Origin: Neolentinus lepideus HHB14362 ss-1 | Taxonomy: Eukaryota > Basidiomycota > Agaricomycetes > Gloeophyllales > Gloeophyllaceae | Assembly (NCBI GenBank): GCA_001632425.1 | Contig: KV425605.1 | Span: 127,822-191,821 of the forward strand | Direction: 5' to 3' | Length of the DNA: 64,000 bases | Shown here: one piece after another, positions 46,732 to 56,879 of the stretch | Layout of the letters: each line of letters opens with the position of its first letter | How positions within the stretch are numbered: the stretch's first letter is position 1 | Translations under genes and position numbers: made by a program | The notes under the pieces: model-generated | The model's input: only the letters and a program-made list of their open reading frames with translations | Told to the model about the DNA's origin: nothing | The model's database searches: none

Positions 46732-47930
46732 GGTGCCGTGCATCGTGCATCGGTGTAGTACTAGTTGCTAACGGCCCCCTTGCAGTCAACGACACCATCA
46801 TATTGCAAGAAAGGATATTCCTAGGACAAATGGAAGAATAATAATCGCTTCAATGTATTTTTTTTCATGCTTTGAAGATTCGTTACGCCAAGTTCCAGCA
46901 CTGTCAACTCGCGGATATCATCTGCTATTGAGAATTGTCAGTCCGTCCACTAGCACATGTTGCTCCGTGCGCAGTTGGCTTGAATGGAAATTCCGATAAA
47001 ATAAGTGGAACAATATAGAAAGGGCTACGAGCGCGCGCACGCGATATGTAAACTTGGGCACAGAACAGGATTTTATCCAACAGACTCATTGATGAAACAA
47101 GATCAGCGGTATTGATCCACCACGACTTACCTAGGGACAGTGAGACCAAAACTTGGTGAGGGTTTTTGTACAACTTTCAAGTTGAAGTGATAATGAAAGG
47201 AAAAGATCACTGAAGGAGTGACCGTGGACGTAGTGCAACCCACTCACCCACTCAACACAACTGAACCCAACGAGTTGAGGTTTGCTCAGCATCAGTTAGG
47301 AGTAGGGCCTGTCAAAGCTTCCTAGTCGTCCGATTAAAGATCGCATTGCCCCAGCACAGACCCGTGAGTTTGTCTGACTGACATCTTCGAAACCGCTAAT
47401 AATTTTGGAACCGTGACTCTCGCAGCCGGGTGTAAGGTGCTTTGCGATCTGAGGGCCAATCACACGGTCCGCGCCTCCAATAACGGTCGGAGGTACTTGA
47501 AATACGCTTCACGGCCAGCTCTGGAACCAAGCGCGCCTCCATCGAGGATCGAAAACCAAATTCTGGCGGCATTCGTGTGCTCGCTGAGCGCGATATTAAG
47601 TTTAGCTGTCGTAACTCGTTTATTGCATAGACTCTGCCTCAAGATTTTGACTGAAAGCGGCCATCTTTGCCGAGGAAAGTGGCAGCATCAACGGAAAACA
47701 ATCCATGACCATTTCGATCCGGGGGTCGCTCCAACGATGTATCAGCGCTTGAGTTGGTCTACGAGGCTTCAACGAGTCCTAATTGCTCCATGAAAGACAG
47801 CTGCTCGCGTACCAAGTGGATATGATAGTGATCAGTGGGTTCATGGTCATCCGATTCCCACTTGTCACTTGCGCCGGAAAACGACGAGGCCTGCAGTAAA
47901 GTTTTTCGGAACCGGGGAACCGCGAGATAA
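46732..47930. other. Intergenic region
   Basis: 3' side of phosphoglucomutase and about 1 kb of unassigned sequence. Frames around 47413-47980 on both strands are not supported by family similarity or splice structure. A T run lies at 46857-46865. Confidence 0.4.
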
Positions 47931-48080
47931 GCTTCGAGCTGTTCCTGGTCAACATGCTTCGAACTGTCCCTGGTCAACATGCTTCGAACTGTCCCTGGTC
48001 AACACGCTTCGAACTGTCCTGGTCAACGAGCTTCGAATTCTTCCTGGTCAACAAGCGCCAAGCTTCGACTTCTTCCTGGG
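47931..48080. repeat. Minisatellite, about six 25-bp units
   Basis: Units begin GCTTCGAACTGTCCC and end TGGTCAACAT or a variant. Units 1-3 (47931, 47956, 47981) are exactly 25 bp, unit 4 (48006) is 24, unit 5 (48030) is 32 with an insertion, and unit 6 (48062) is partial. Identity decays to the right. No clear coding context. Confidence 0.85.
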
Positions 48081-48950
48081 AGAATTAACACGTCCATCGC
48101 GTTTTCCAAGTGCGGCCATCACAAAACGCGCGGACGCACAGAACCGTGATACACGGAACGCTGGTCGGGTTATCTCGACGCTTTCCAACTCCCCATCTCG
48201 TTTCTGGGAGACCACAGCACGCCAGAGATGAGAACGTATGTTGGGTGCAGCAAAGAGAATCATGATGTGAACCCGTCCAGCCTGAGGGATACGCGAGCCT
48301 CGTTCAATCACGCGAGCAGGCGTCGTATTCGTGAGCTTCTCTCGCCGCTCCGTCAAAATCTCGCGGCGCAAACGGATTCCGAGTATCGTGCTCGTGGTCC
48401 TATATAGAAGCGCCAGACTCGGTTTTGTGAGGTGCGCAGTCACGTGATACGTGCACATAACTTTGGGAGTGAATAGCTGAACGCCCGCGTAATGGTCATG
48501 GCAAGCACCAATCGTATTATTTAGCTTCGGATCTTAGTTTATGCATATTTGCCGGTCTTATATACTCAACATCTTGTAATTACGGTTTTCTTTGCACTAT
48601 CAACGCCCGTAATGGGTCTTTTCCAGGTCGGATTCCTTTCGCTCGCCTCACTCTGAGTTTCGTTGTCTCGTACGAGTGGGTTTCATCCCGTTCACTTCGG
48701 TCCCTTGGCCCGGTCTCCGCCCTGCCCGTTACAGCCTGCTCCTTGCATTAAATACGAACATTTCACTCGAGGTTACACAAACCGACCCCGTAACACGTTT
48801 CGTCTGTAGTCCGTCGGCCACCCCTCAGACTCCTGTACATCTAAACGTTTTGTAAAGAGATACACATTCTTACACTTCTTCTTCTCGCTGTTAGTCTCCA
48901 CTCCCCCCACCCCCTTCCCCCCTCACATAACCCCCTCCCCCCTACACACC
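48081..48950. other. Intergenic region
   Basis: Downstream of the dehydratase gene. It has C-rich stretches near 48900 but no recognisable gene. Confidence 0.45.
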
Positions 48951-50301
48951 TCACAAAGCCCCCTTCCCCCCACCCCCCACGCCCATCCCGAACCCGAGCA
49001 GCCCCGTGCCGTGTGGGTGCTTCGGCCCGTGCGCGGCTTCGTGCCCGAAGAGCTCTTCGAATGCTTTGCCTGGGGGGGGGGGGGTTAGAGTGGGGAGTGG
49101 GATGGGGAATTGAATGGAAAGGGGATGGGATGGGAGGGGCAGGAGGTGATCGAGAACGAGGGACATAAAAGCACACAACGCATTCCTATAACACTCACCA
49201 ATCTCCGGCAGCATATCCTCCGTCAGCATCGCGCGCCCCGTCTTCTCGAACGCGCGGCGGCTGGCCGTGCGCGTGAGGAGGGCGCCGGCGGTGGCGGCGA
49301 GGGCGGGCAGCGCGGTGGGGGGGATGGACTTGTCTCTGCACCCACCCCATCAGCCTGAGAACCCACCTCGAAACTCTAAACACGCACCCGTAGGACCCCT
49401 CCTCGAAACACTTGCCCCACGCGAGGAACGCGCCGACGCTCCCGCTGAGGACGTCGCCCTGGCCGCCGCAGCGCTTGTACCCGCCCTGTGTGTCGACGTG
49501 CATGATCTCCTCCTTCTCCTTCTCCCCCTCGTCGACGTGCGACTGCGCGCGGTCGGAAGGGGACGCGCCGGTGGTGTTGGTGGCGATGATGTCAGTCGCA
49601 CCTTTCTGGATGACGGTGACGCCGCCGAGCTTCTGGGAGAGGAGGGACGCGAGGCGCGTCGGGTCGGATTTCGGGTCGATGTGCTGTGGCGGAATTAGCT
49701 TATCAGTTAGCCCATTAGGGAAGAGGACGCACGACGGCCTCGGAGAGGCGCTTGAACTCCATGACGTTGGGCGTGATGACGGCGCGGCGGTACCCCCTGA
49801 TGAGGTCGACGTCCTGCTGGACCATCCAGAGGGCGTCGGCGTCGAGGACGAGGAACATGCCCTGCTCCTTCGCGATGCGCAGCGCCATCCTGGCGTAGTC
49901 CTGCATGTACGCTTCGCGACCGAGGCCGGGGCCGATGATGAGGGCGTGGAGGCGGCTGAGGAGGGACGTGAGCTCGGCTTTGACCGAGTCGGAGTCGGGC
50001 GGGGCGAGGATGGGGTGGACGATGAGGTCGGGGGCGTAGGATTTGATGGCGGGGGCGGCGGACGGGGCGCAGATGACGTGCGAGAGGTCGCAGCCGACGC
50101 GGAAGGCGGAGAGGGCGGCGAAGAAGGGCGCGCCGGTGTAGCTGCGTGGGCTCAGGACACAGAATGAATTGAGGAAGATGGCACGCACTCTTGGGCACCG
50201 CCGAGGACGCCGATGCGGCCGCTCTGGCCCTTGTGCAGGGACCCGTCGAGCGGCGGGATCAGGCGTTTGATCTGCTCAAAGACGTGTTTGGGGACCGGCA
50301 T
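48951..50301 (-). CDS. ATP-dependent (S)-NAD(P)H-hydrate dehydratase
   Basis: Five minus-strand exons (50189-50301, 49733-50141, 49388-49683, 49199-49335, 48951-49069) give 357 residues. The enzyme dehydrates the damaged cofactor NAD(P)HX at the cost of ATP. Ribokinase-like landmarks: [78 protein letters not shown], and the [18 protein letters not shown] loop with the catalytic Asp. A Gly/Ser-rich insert rich in Lys/Glu (about 49490-49560) separates the ATTNTTG-type strand from [11 protein letters not shown]. The C-terminus is low-complexity glycine. The last intron (49070-49198) contains 13 consecutive G residues, a likely sequencing trouble spot. Confidence 0.93.
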
Positions 50302-50677
50302 CGCTGTTGGCTGCAAGGGACAACTGGCGTGACGTCATGCACCTCATGATTAAACCCTAACCTTGTCCCCACAGCTTATGTAACACAGTCACGGGATCAT
50401 CAAACGGCTACCTAGTCTTTGTGACCTCAGATCTTCAAATTTCACGGTGCACGCTGGATGGTCAAGGATAATATTCAAGCATCGAGATTTTCGAGCAAGT
50501 GGAGGTGGCCGCGTACCTCTGGCATGTTACATTTTGACTGCAGCGTGGCGACTTCTCGTATCCGTCCACTTTGATTTCTTGATTACACCATTTCTCATGT
50601 TAAGATGCAGGATAACCTGATGTTTACGAGGCGTCCATCTGTTTCTACCTGTCTCTGACAGTGTTCAGACCAAGACA

Positions 50678-51108
50678 CGAGCTTAGTTCAACCCAGGTGT
50701 TTGGAGACGCCCGCACAACCTTGGAAACATGTGTATTCCCAGTTCGTGGCTGTTTATTTGTTCCAATTTCGCGAACGCATTTCTCTTCTTTTAGCACGCA
50801 CGAGTACTCCCTCACCCTACTTCTCTCTCGCAGGGAGGGGGGCGAACTTGGAACAGGCCACCCGCCTTCAACACTCACGCCTAGGAAGGAGAGCAATCTT
50901 TCTCTACTCCTTGCTGACGTCATTATAGCCGTCTTCATCTCACTACTCCGAAGATCCGCCGGGTTCAGATCCTCTAGCAGTGGTCAGAACTCCTCACGCC
51001 ACGCCCCCCCAAAGACGCGCAGCACGGCTGTTTACCTCGGGCGCCAACACCGGCATGCACGGTAGACCGTCCGGCTTTATCCAAAGGAGGAGACGATGCA
51101 GAACCAAG
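50678..51108 (+). pseudogene. Contiguous relic of the unidentified gene split at 36.5 and 44.5 kb
   Basis: The plus strand matches first the piece at 44425-44560 and then, after about 20 bases, the piece at 36455-36800, both of which are on the minus strand. Reading frame is interrupted: YSQFVAVYLFQFRERI is in one frame and LTPRKESNLSLLLADVI in another. Cytosine runs around 51005 add to frame loss. Family not recognised. Confidence 0.5.
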
Positions 51109-51692
51109 CGTGACACCTGGCAAGTCCGTCAACTTGCGGCGGCAGAAAAGGAGCACTTTTATCGCTGTTGGTTTTTCACCGTTCTACCACAGATTGTGGA
51201 CGCGCGTGGGAGATTTCCTTCCATCAGCCCATGCTCACTCCAGAGACCAAACCGAAGCCCAAGCTGAGCTTCTCTTGAGAACGGAGTAGCGGCTTTTCTT
51301 AAGAAGATTTTATATTAACCCAGGCACCCCGACCTTGACACGGATTACTGTCTCTCGACTCGGGAGTGCTATCCGTGCGATGAGGCCTGTGGTATGCACC
51401 CATCCTTGAGCTTGAGTTGAAGGACCCTACAGTTGCTACACAGATATCCAGGCCTACAATTTCTTGCTCTCGCGCAATCCTGCTTTGCGTGAATATATAC
51501 TAGAACACGCAAGCGCCGCACCCTGTTCATGCACCGTCGTTAAAGACCAATATATTCACTTTTAATCCCTCTACAAATAAGCGCCAAAATTGGGCTCCGT
51601 TTCGTACGGATCAGGGTGTGGAAGGCGAGGCCGTGTAACAGAACTTGAACGCATAAATTGAGCCACCATGATCACTTCACTCCCATCGTCTT

Positions 51693-52670
51693 TCACTGGA
51701 ATTGGATAGTCGCGGCGATCTGACTACTATCAGCCGAGGCACTATTATCGCTGTGGCTACACACCTGCATCACAGTTGCATCTACTCTGGCGGCAAGTAG
51801 TTCGCTGAATGCCTTCAGATCTGCCAGTCCCCTACCATCCGCCCCGCAATACTTACAGCCCACTAAACTTTGCATCGGAGCCATGAGTGCACTGGCACTG
51901 GTGACCGTCTTCCCACAGGGCTTCTTCCGAAGCTGTTGTTGGACCGACGTCATGTACGAGGACCACCATTTCCTAGGGTATACTCCGCCCAGACTGTCAT
52001 CACAATCCATCGGGCACGAGGTACAAGTGAAGAACGCCCACTTCCTGTTCACTTCTTCACTTTTTTCCAGCCATGCCAGGTCGGAAGCGACTGAGCTGGC
52101 AGGACCCACGGCTTTGTCCTTCAGCTCCCACACCGCACGGACGGCGGAACCTGTGATGCTACTCAACTCCCTGGCGTTCGGCCCGGGCAAGTCCTCGCAG
52201 CAAGCATGCATAGCTGCTATCCTCGTCTCCTCCTCGAAGCCGTGGAAGCAAGCGATCGCAAAAACCCGCAAAGGCTCGCTGTCCAGAAACTTCCTCGACA
52301 CTAGCTTCTTTCGGAGCACATCCGTGGCTCTGTCCATCTGGTACTTCAGCGCCGCCTCCAACACCGGCTTAAGCTCATCCAGCGTGTCCAGCGACGGGGG
52401 AACGACAGGATAGACAAACCGCAGCAGTTTGTCCAGCACGTCGCTGTCCTCGGTCACTGGAATCACTGTGCGATTCTTGGCGCCACCCGCTCTGTCCTTG
52501 TAATCGGTATTGGGAACGAAGCTCTCGGCTTCGGCTGCGTCGTTGTGCAGAGGCGATACGATAGCGAGGATGCATTTGTGAACCCGGAAGTCAACATCAT
52601 CGCAGGTGCGGAAGATGAGGTCAGCTGACTCTCTGTCGAAAGGCGGTGGTGCGAGGCTTGGAGATGACAT
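51693..52670 (-). CDS. BTB/POZ domain protein (BTB-5, subfamily 2)
   Basis: Minus-strand exons are 51765-52670 and 51693-51719 (45-nt intron 51720-51764), giving 310 residues. The start is the ATG at 52670 (MSSPSLAPPPFDRE); further upstream only TTG is in frame. The BTB domain runs from ADLIFRTCDDVDFRVHKCIL and AIVSP to DSDVLDKLLRFVYPV. RVFAIACFHGFEEETRIAAM is the family helix. C-terminal cysteines are CTSCPMDC and CKYC. The proposed intron is a multiple of three without a stop, so unspliced mRNA would encode 15 extra residues. The spliced ending (IAATIQFQ) matches the other members. It is a recent tandem duplicate of the next gene. Confidence 0.8.
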   Translation of the reverse strand: MSSPSLAPPPFDRESADLIFRTCDDVDFRVHKCILAIVSPLHNDAAEAESFVPNTDYKDRAGGAKNRTVIPVTEDSDVLDKLLRFVYPVVPPSLDTLDELKPVLEAALKYQMDRATDVLRKKLVSRKFLDSEPLRVFAIACFHGFEEETRIAAMHACCEDLPGPNARELSSITGSAVRAVWELKDKAVGPASSVASDLAWLEKSEEVNRKWAFFTCTSCPMDCDDSLGGVYPRKWWSSYMTSVQQQLRKKPCGKTVTSASALMAPMQSLVGCKYCGADGRGLADLKAFSELLAARVDATVMQVCSHSDNSASADSSQIAATIQFQ

Positions 52671-53593
52671 CGAAGATATCAAGACTGGTGGCGAAGGGGG
52701 ACTAGAGGCATGGGACTATCTGCCAAGGCCTTATATTGACTTCGAGGCGAACACGTGTGCACACTCGAACTTTAAAACACACCAGCCTATACCTGAAATG
52801 CCGAATGCAATGTGAATAGATGTGAATTAGATCCTATTTCTGGGATGGTTTGAGTTCATGTGTATTCGTGAAATGCACAGCTTACGAGAAGACAACTGAA
52901 AATGGTAGCTGAATCACCGGTTCAAAACGTGTAGGATGTACTGGGGATACGGGGGATTTTGAACGTTTGAACAACATCGCTTGCGGACCGACAAGTGGAC
53001 ACAATCCCATGAATTATGATGAAAATGTATATACCTCCGTATCAATTGTCCTTACTCACCGTTTGCGCAGACCAGACGTGCCAGGCTCCTGGTGGTCATA
53101 ATGCGTTGTGGACACGTCTTTGATTTGGTGTGCCATCGATGGTGCCGGTGAACGTTAACGTTTGCTGAGTTGCATGGCTCTCCTTCCTGGTCCAAATTGG
53201 TGATGTCAAGCAGGACGTGATCCTGAGAAGCATATCACGTGGCAGTAACGTGTCGCGGGCCAGCCACCCTGGACATTTGTGGCTCACACGCCGCACGGTC
53301 CACAAAGAAAAGATGAAAACTTTCGAGAAATTACTTGATGCAAAGACGGAGAAAGATCGGACTGATCAGTACTGATTGTTCCATATCTTCTTAGCATCTC
53401 GAAATTTTCGACAAAGTATGATCAAGAAGTACCAAGAAGCAGCGATTTACATCAAAGAACACATAGCTCTAGGCTTCCCTGGAGTGTAGCTGCCTCGAGA
53501 GAACATGTACAGAGTAGTCTGACTCCTTGTATTTACTTTCGAAACTCACGTTCACACAGACAGAGACGCGAGTGAGTAGAGTTATCCCTATCC

Positions 53594-54595
53594 TCACTGG
53601 AATTTGAGAGTACACGCAACCTGGGGTGGTGTCAACGTAGAGACTTTATACAATGTCATAGCGCACACCTCCATGACAACATCGTCCACTCTTGCTGCGA
53701 GGAGCCTACTGAACGCTTTGAGATCTGCTAGTCCTTTGCCATCGATGCTGCAAGTATTGCATCTGTTCGAGAACTTTCCAACTGTGGACTGGATGAGCCA
53801 GTCGCTAGTGACCGTCGCGCCGCAGGAGCAATTCTTCAACTGCTCCTCAGCAGTACGCAGATAGTCGTGCCACCAGGATCTTGGGCTGACCCGCGCATGT
53901 CGCAACTGGACCTGTGTGTCTGCCTCTTCACATTCTGTGCAGACAAAAAATACCCAGTCCCTGTTAACCTCGTCGCTCTCTGCTAGCCAAGCTAAATTAG
54001 AGACAACCAAACAGGCAGGACCCGCCGCCTTATCCTTCAACTCCCAGAGTGCACGCGTAGCTGACGCAGTAATGCTACTCAGCTCCCTGATGTTTGGTCC
54101 TGGCAGACCTTTGTAGCATGCATACATGGCGGCTATCCTGGTCTCCTTCTCGAAGCCATGGAAGCAAGCGATCGCAAAAACCCGCAACGCCTCGCTCTCC
54201 AGAAACTTCTTCGACACTAGCATCGTTCGGAGCACATCCGTGGTTTCGTCCATCTGGTACTTCAGCGCCGCCTCCAACACCGGTTTCAGCTCATCCAACG
54301 TCTCCAGCGACGGGGAAGCGACGGGGTAAACAAACCGCAGCAGTTTGTCCAGCACGTCGCTGTCCTCGGTCACTAGAATCACTGTGCGGCTCTCGGCACC
54401 ATCTGCTCCGTCCTTGGAATCAGTCGTTGGGCCAAGGCTCTCAGCTTCGGATGCGTCGTTGTGCAGAGGCGATGCGATGGCGAGGATGCATTTGTGAACC
54501 CGGAAGTCAACATCATCGCAGGTGCGGAAGATGAGGTCAGCTGACTCTCTGTCGAAAGGCGGTGGTGCGAGGCTTGGAGATGACATGGAAGACAT
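53594..54595 (-). CDS. BTB/POZ domain protein (BTB-6, subfamily 2)
   Basis: Minus-strand exons are 53669-54595 and 53594-53620 (48-nt intron 53621-53668), giving 317 residues; a start at the second ATG (54586) would equal the start of BTB-5. The BTB domain is nearly identical to BTB-5 (ADLIFRTCDDVDFRVHKCIL, then DSDVLDKLLRFVYPV). The C-terminal half is divergent, with CTEC and CNTC pairs and a GLADLKAFSRLLAARVDDVV helix. The terminal mini-exon encodes VACTLKFQ. As in BTB-5, the last intron is a multiple of three and stop-free. Duplicated upstream sequence suggests shared regulation with BTB-5. Confidence 0.8.
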   Translation of the reverse strand: MSSMSSPSLAPPPFDRESADLIFRTCDDVDFRVHKCILAIASPLHNDASEAESLGPTTDSKDGADGAESRTVILVTEDSDVLDKLLRFVYPVASPSLETLDELKPVLEAALKYQMDETTDVLRTMLVSKKFLESEALRVFAIACFHGFEKETRIAAMYACYKGLPGPNIRELSSITASATRALWELKDKAAGPACLVVSNLAWLAESDEVNRDWVFFVCTECEEADTQVQLRHARVSPRSWWHDYLRTAEEQLKNCSCGATVTSDWLIQSTVGKFSNRCNTCSIDGKGLADLKAFSRLLAARVDDVVMEVCAMTLYKVSTLTPPQVACTLKFQ

Positions 54596-55026
54596 CAAAA
54601 GCGGTAGCGAAGGGAGACTAGAGGGATCAGTCTCTCTGCCAAGTCATTATATTGACTTCGAGGCGGTCACGTGCACACTCGAACCTTAAAACACGTCAGC
54701 CTATACGCACCTGAAAGAATCGGGAGGACATAATACTATATTTCTAAGATGATTTAAGTTCATGAAATACACAGCATACGAGAAGACAACTGAAAATAGT
54801 AGGGGTATCACCGATTCATAATGCATAGGATGTGGGATACGATGGATACTGGATGTTTGAACAACATCGCTTGCGAACTGACAAGTGGACACAATCCCAT
54901 GAATTATGATGAAAGTGTATACACCTGCCCGTCGGCACATATGTTCTCACTTTCCAACATGGTCACCTCGACATCAGTCGATAGAACAGCAATTTTTCTC
55001 CTCAACTGAACGTCCCAATCCTTTCG

Positions 55027-56036
55027 TTAGAAAGAAAGATCTAGCACAGCCTAGTAAGATAGACGAGTCAGCGTCACGTCCGGGTGAGTGAAGCTGATCT
55101 TACCTTTTCAGCAGACTCTTCAAGCATAGAAGAAATAATTTTGATAACCTCGTAGATATCCCTATTCACAGTCTTTCGACAGCTTGAGCATCGTAGCGGC
55201 TTCTCCAGATGTCTCTCGTTTGAAGCGAGGGCAAGCATCGAGGCTGGTGCCAAAGGATGCTCTTTGACCGACTCTTCTACTGATGTCACGAAATCTGACC
55301 ACCATATTGCCTTGCTCTTCCCATCATTAATATTGTGACTCAAACGAGATAAGGAGTCGGTGCAATCTATACACTTGAAAAAGCAGAATGAATATCTATT
55401 CGCATAGATGATCCATTCTGACGACCAACGGTGCACAATAGGAGCCGCAGCAGAACCAAAGCTTCGGTGGTATCGCACAAGATGCAAGTAGGCTTCCGCA
55501 GGTAAAGAGTGGAGTTCGGGAACGTGCACCGTGACAGCATCCCAAAGTGCCTCTCTTGGCATACGGAGGGATGCTTTAGCCGATACCTCAGCTTCCTTCC
55601 ACAGCTTGTGAAGGCATGCTATAGCATACACTCGGAGAGCGTTGTTGTCCAAAAATTCCGGTGAAACTAGAGCTCTGCGTATGAAAGACATTGCACTATC
55701 CACCTCATATTTCATCGCAACCTCGAGCCCTTTCTTCACATCGTCCAAGGTGAGCAGATCTGGGACAGTGCCAGGATAACAGAGACGAAGGAGAATGTCC
55801 ACAGCTTTGCGGTCTTCTGTTACGCGTACGACAGGCAATCCGCCCTCTTTGTCGGCGCTCGCCTCTTCCACAGCCCGGGGAAGAGTGAACATGCCGGCGA
55901 AAACGGGGGACGCAACGCTCAACATGAGCTTGAACATGCGGAAATCGACATTATCGCTCGATCGTATGATCACGTCGGCGTCAGGCCTATCGAAGGGAGC
56001 ATCCGCGGGGATGGAGTCGGGTTGGGGGTCGGACAT
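55027..56036 (-). CDS. BTB/POZ domain protein (BTB-7, subfamily 2)
   Basis: Minus-strand exons are 55104-56036 and 55027-55050 (intron 55051-55103, GTAAGA..TAG), giving 318 residues from the ATG at 56036 (MSDPQPDSIPADAPFDR). Without splicing the frame stops three codons after the donor region with unrelated residues. The BTB domain runs from ADVIIRSSDNVDFRMFKLML and PVFAGMFTLP to DRKAVDILLRLCYPG. The usual histidine of the VHK motif is replaced here (MFK). RVYAIACLHKLWKEAEVSAK follows. C-terminal cysteines are FFKCIDC and CSSC. The last exon encodes AVLDLSF. It is a more distant member than BTB-5 and BTB-6. Confidence 0.8.
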
Positions 56037-56879
56037 AATGGGTGTGTGAGATGTGGCTTATCGGCCTGGCTGGAGGCTCGAGTCTACTTCAAGGTGTTTG
56101 TGCGGTGACAGAAATCTCGAAGCAGCCTTATGTGCTGCCTTACACGAGGACCACCACGTGCAAGGCGGACCAGGGGAAAAGCTCGGTGTAGCAGTGAAAA
56201 ATTGGAACATGGCATATATACGGGCTCGTTGACGCCAGCCCTTCGGAACCTACTAACTAGTAGTCACGCACACGGATGGTCACTGTCACTAGCAGTGGCA
56301 GTACTGTGAACCTCTCTGAGAATCGATTCGAAATGTCTTCGTTCTGGAATTTTATGTACGATATGTATGCAATACATGTCTAGTGGACATTGGACCTAAG
56401 CAAGATACAAAGGCACGCGGGCCTAAGAATTGCGCATGCAGGTACTACTATACGAAAAGTATGTACACCCAAACCACGAATGCGACACAAGCCGAGCAGA
56501 ACAACACCCGTTATATGCCCATTCAATATATATGTGCAACTGTCCATACTTGAAACCAAAGAAAACAAAACACCGCAACCGCCAGAAAGTGAGTATAAGT
56601 TGAAGAACCTGCAATAAGAGTATATGCGCTGCAGTGGCAATTATCTGTAAAATCCTAAGTAGTGTGCTGAGAAGACGATAAGTAACTTGTAAGACAACAA
56701 CAACAGGTGTGCGGACAGAATGGAGGTGGGGGTTGTCGCGGTAATGACAACAGTGCGTGTGGTGGACGGTTGGAAAGCCATGATACACCAGATGCAGACG
56801 CCTTATCGTACAACTCGATTTCACTCGGAGACCGGCGAAGGTTTAGACATGGTAATCAGATAAACATAGACCATGGAGA
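56037..56879. other. Tail-to-head spacer between REG1-like gene and BTB-7
   Basis: AT-richer non-coding sequence holding the BTB-7 promoter and the 3' untranslated region of the REG1-like gene. The long minus-strand frame (56423-56824) is hydrophobic and low in information. Not considered a gene. Confidence 0.5.

Larger units (their letters stand above)
51693..54930 (-). repeat. Tandem duplication of a BTB gene with its upstream region
   Basis: The interval 51693-53040 corresponds to 53594-54930. The first 440 bases of the coding regions (52240-52680 against 54160-54600) are almost identical. Upstream sequence including TATATTGACTTCGAGGCG and the block CATCGCTTGCG through CCCATGAATTATGATGAAA is also conserved. 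The 3' halves of the genes are much more diverged. Confidence 0.85.

Noticed and set aside
49070..49140. G run of 13 bases as a regulatory G-quadruplex
   Set aside because: It lies in an intron of the dehydratase gene as a plain homopolymer, more likely a sequencing or slippage feature.
56423..56824. A 133-codon hydrophobic minus-strand frame downstream of REG1
   Set aside because: Composition is T-rich and unstructured, with no conservation clue; it fits a 3' untranslated region.
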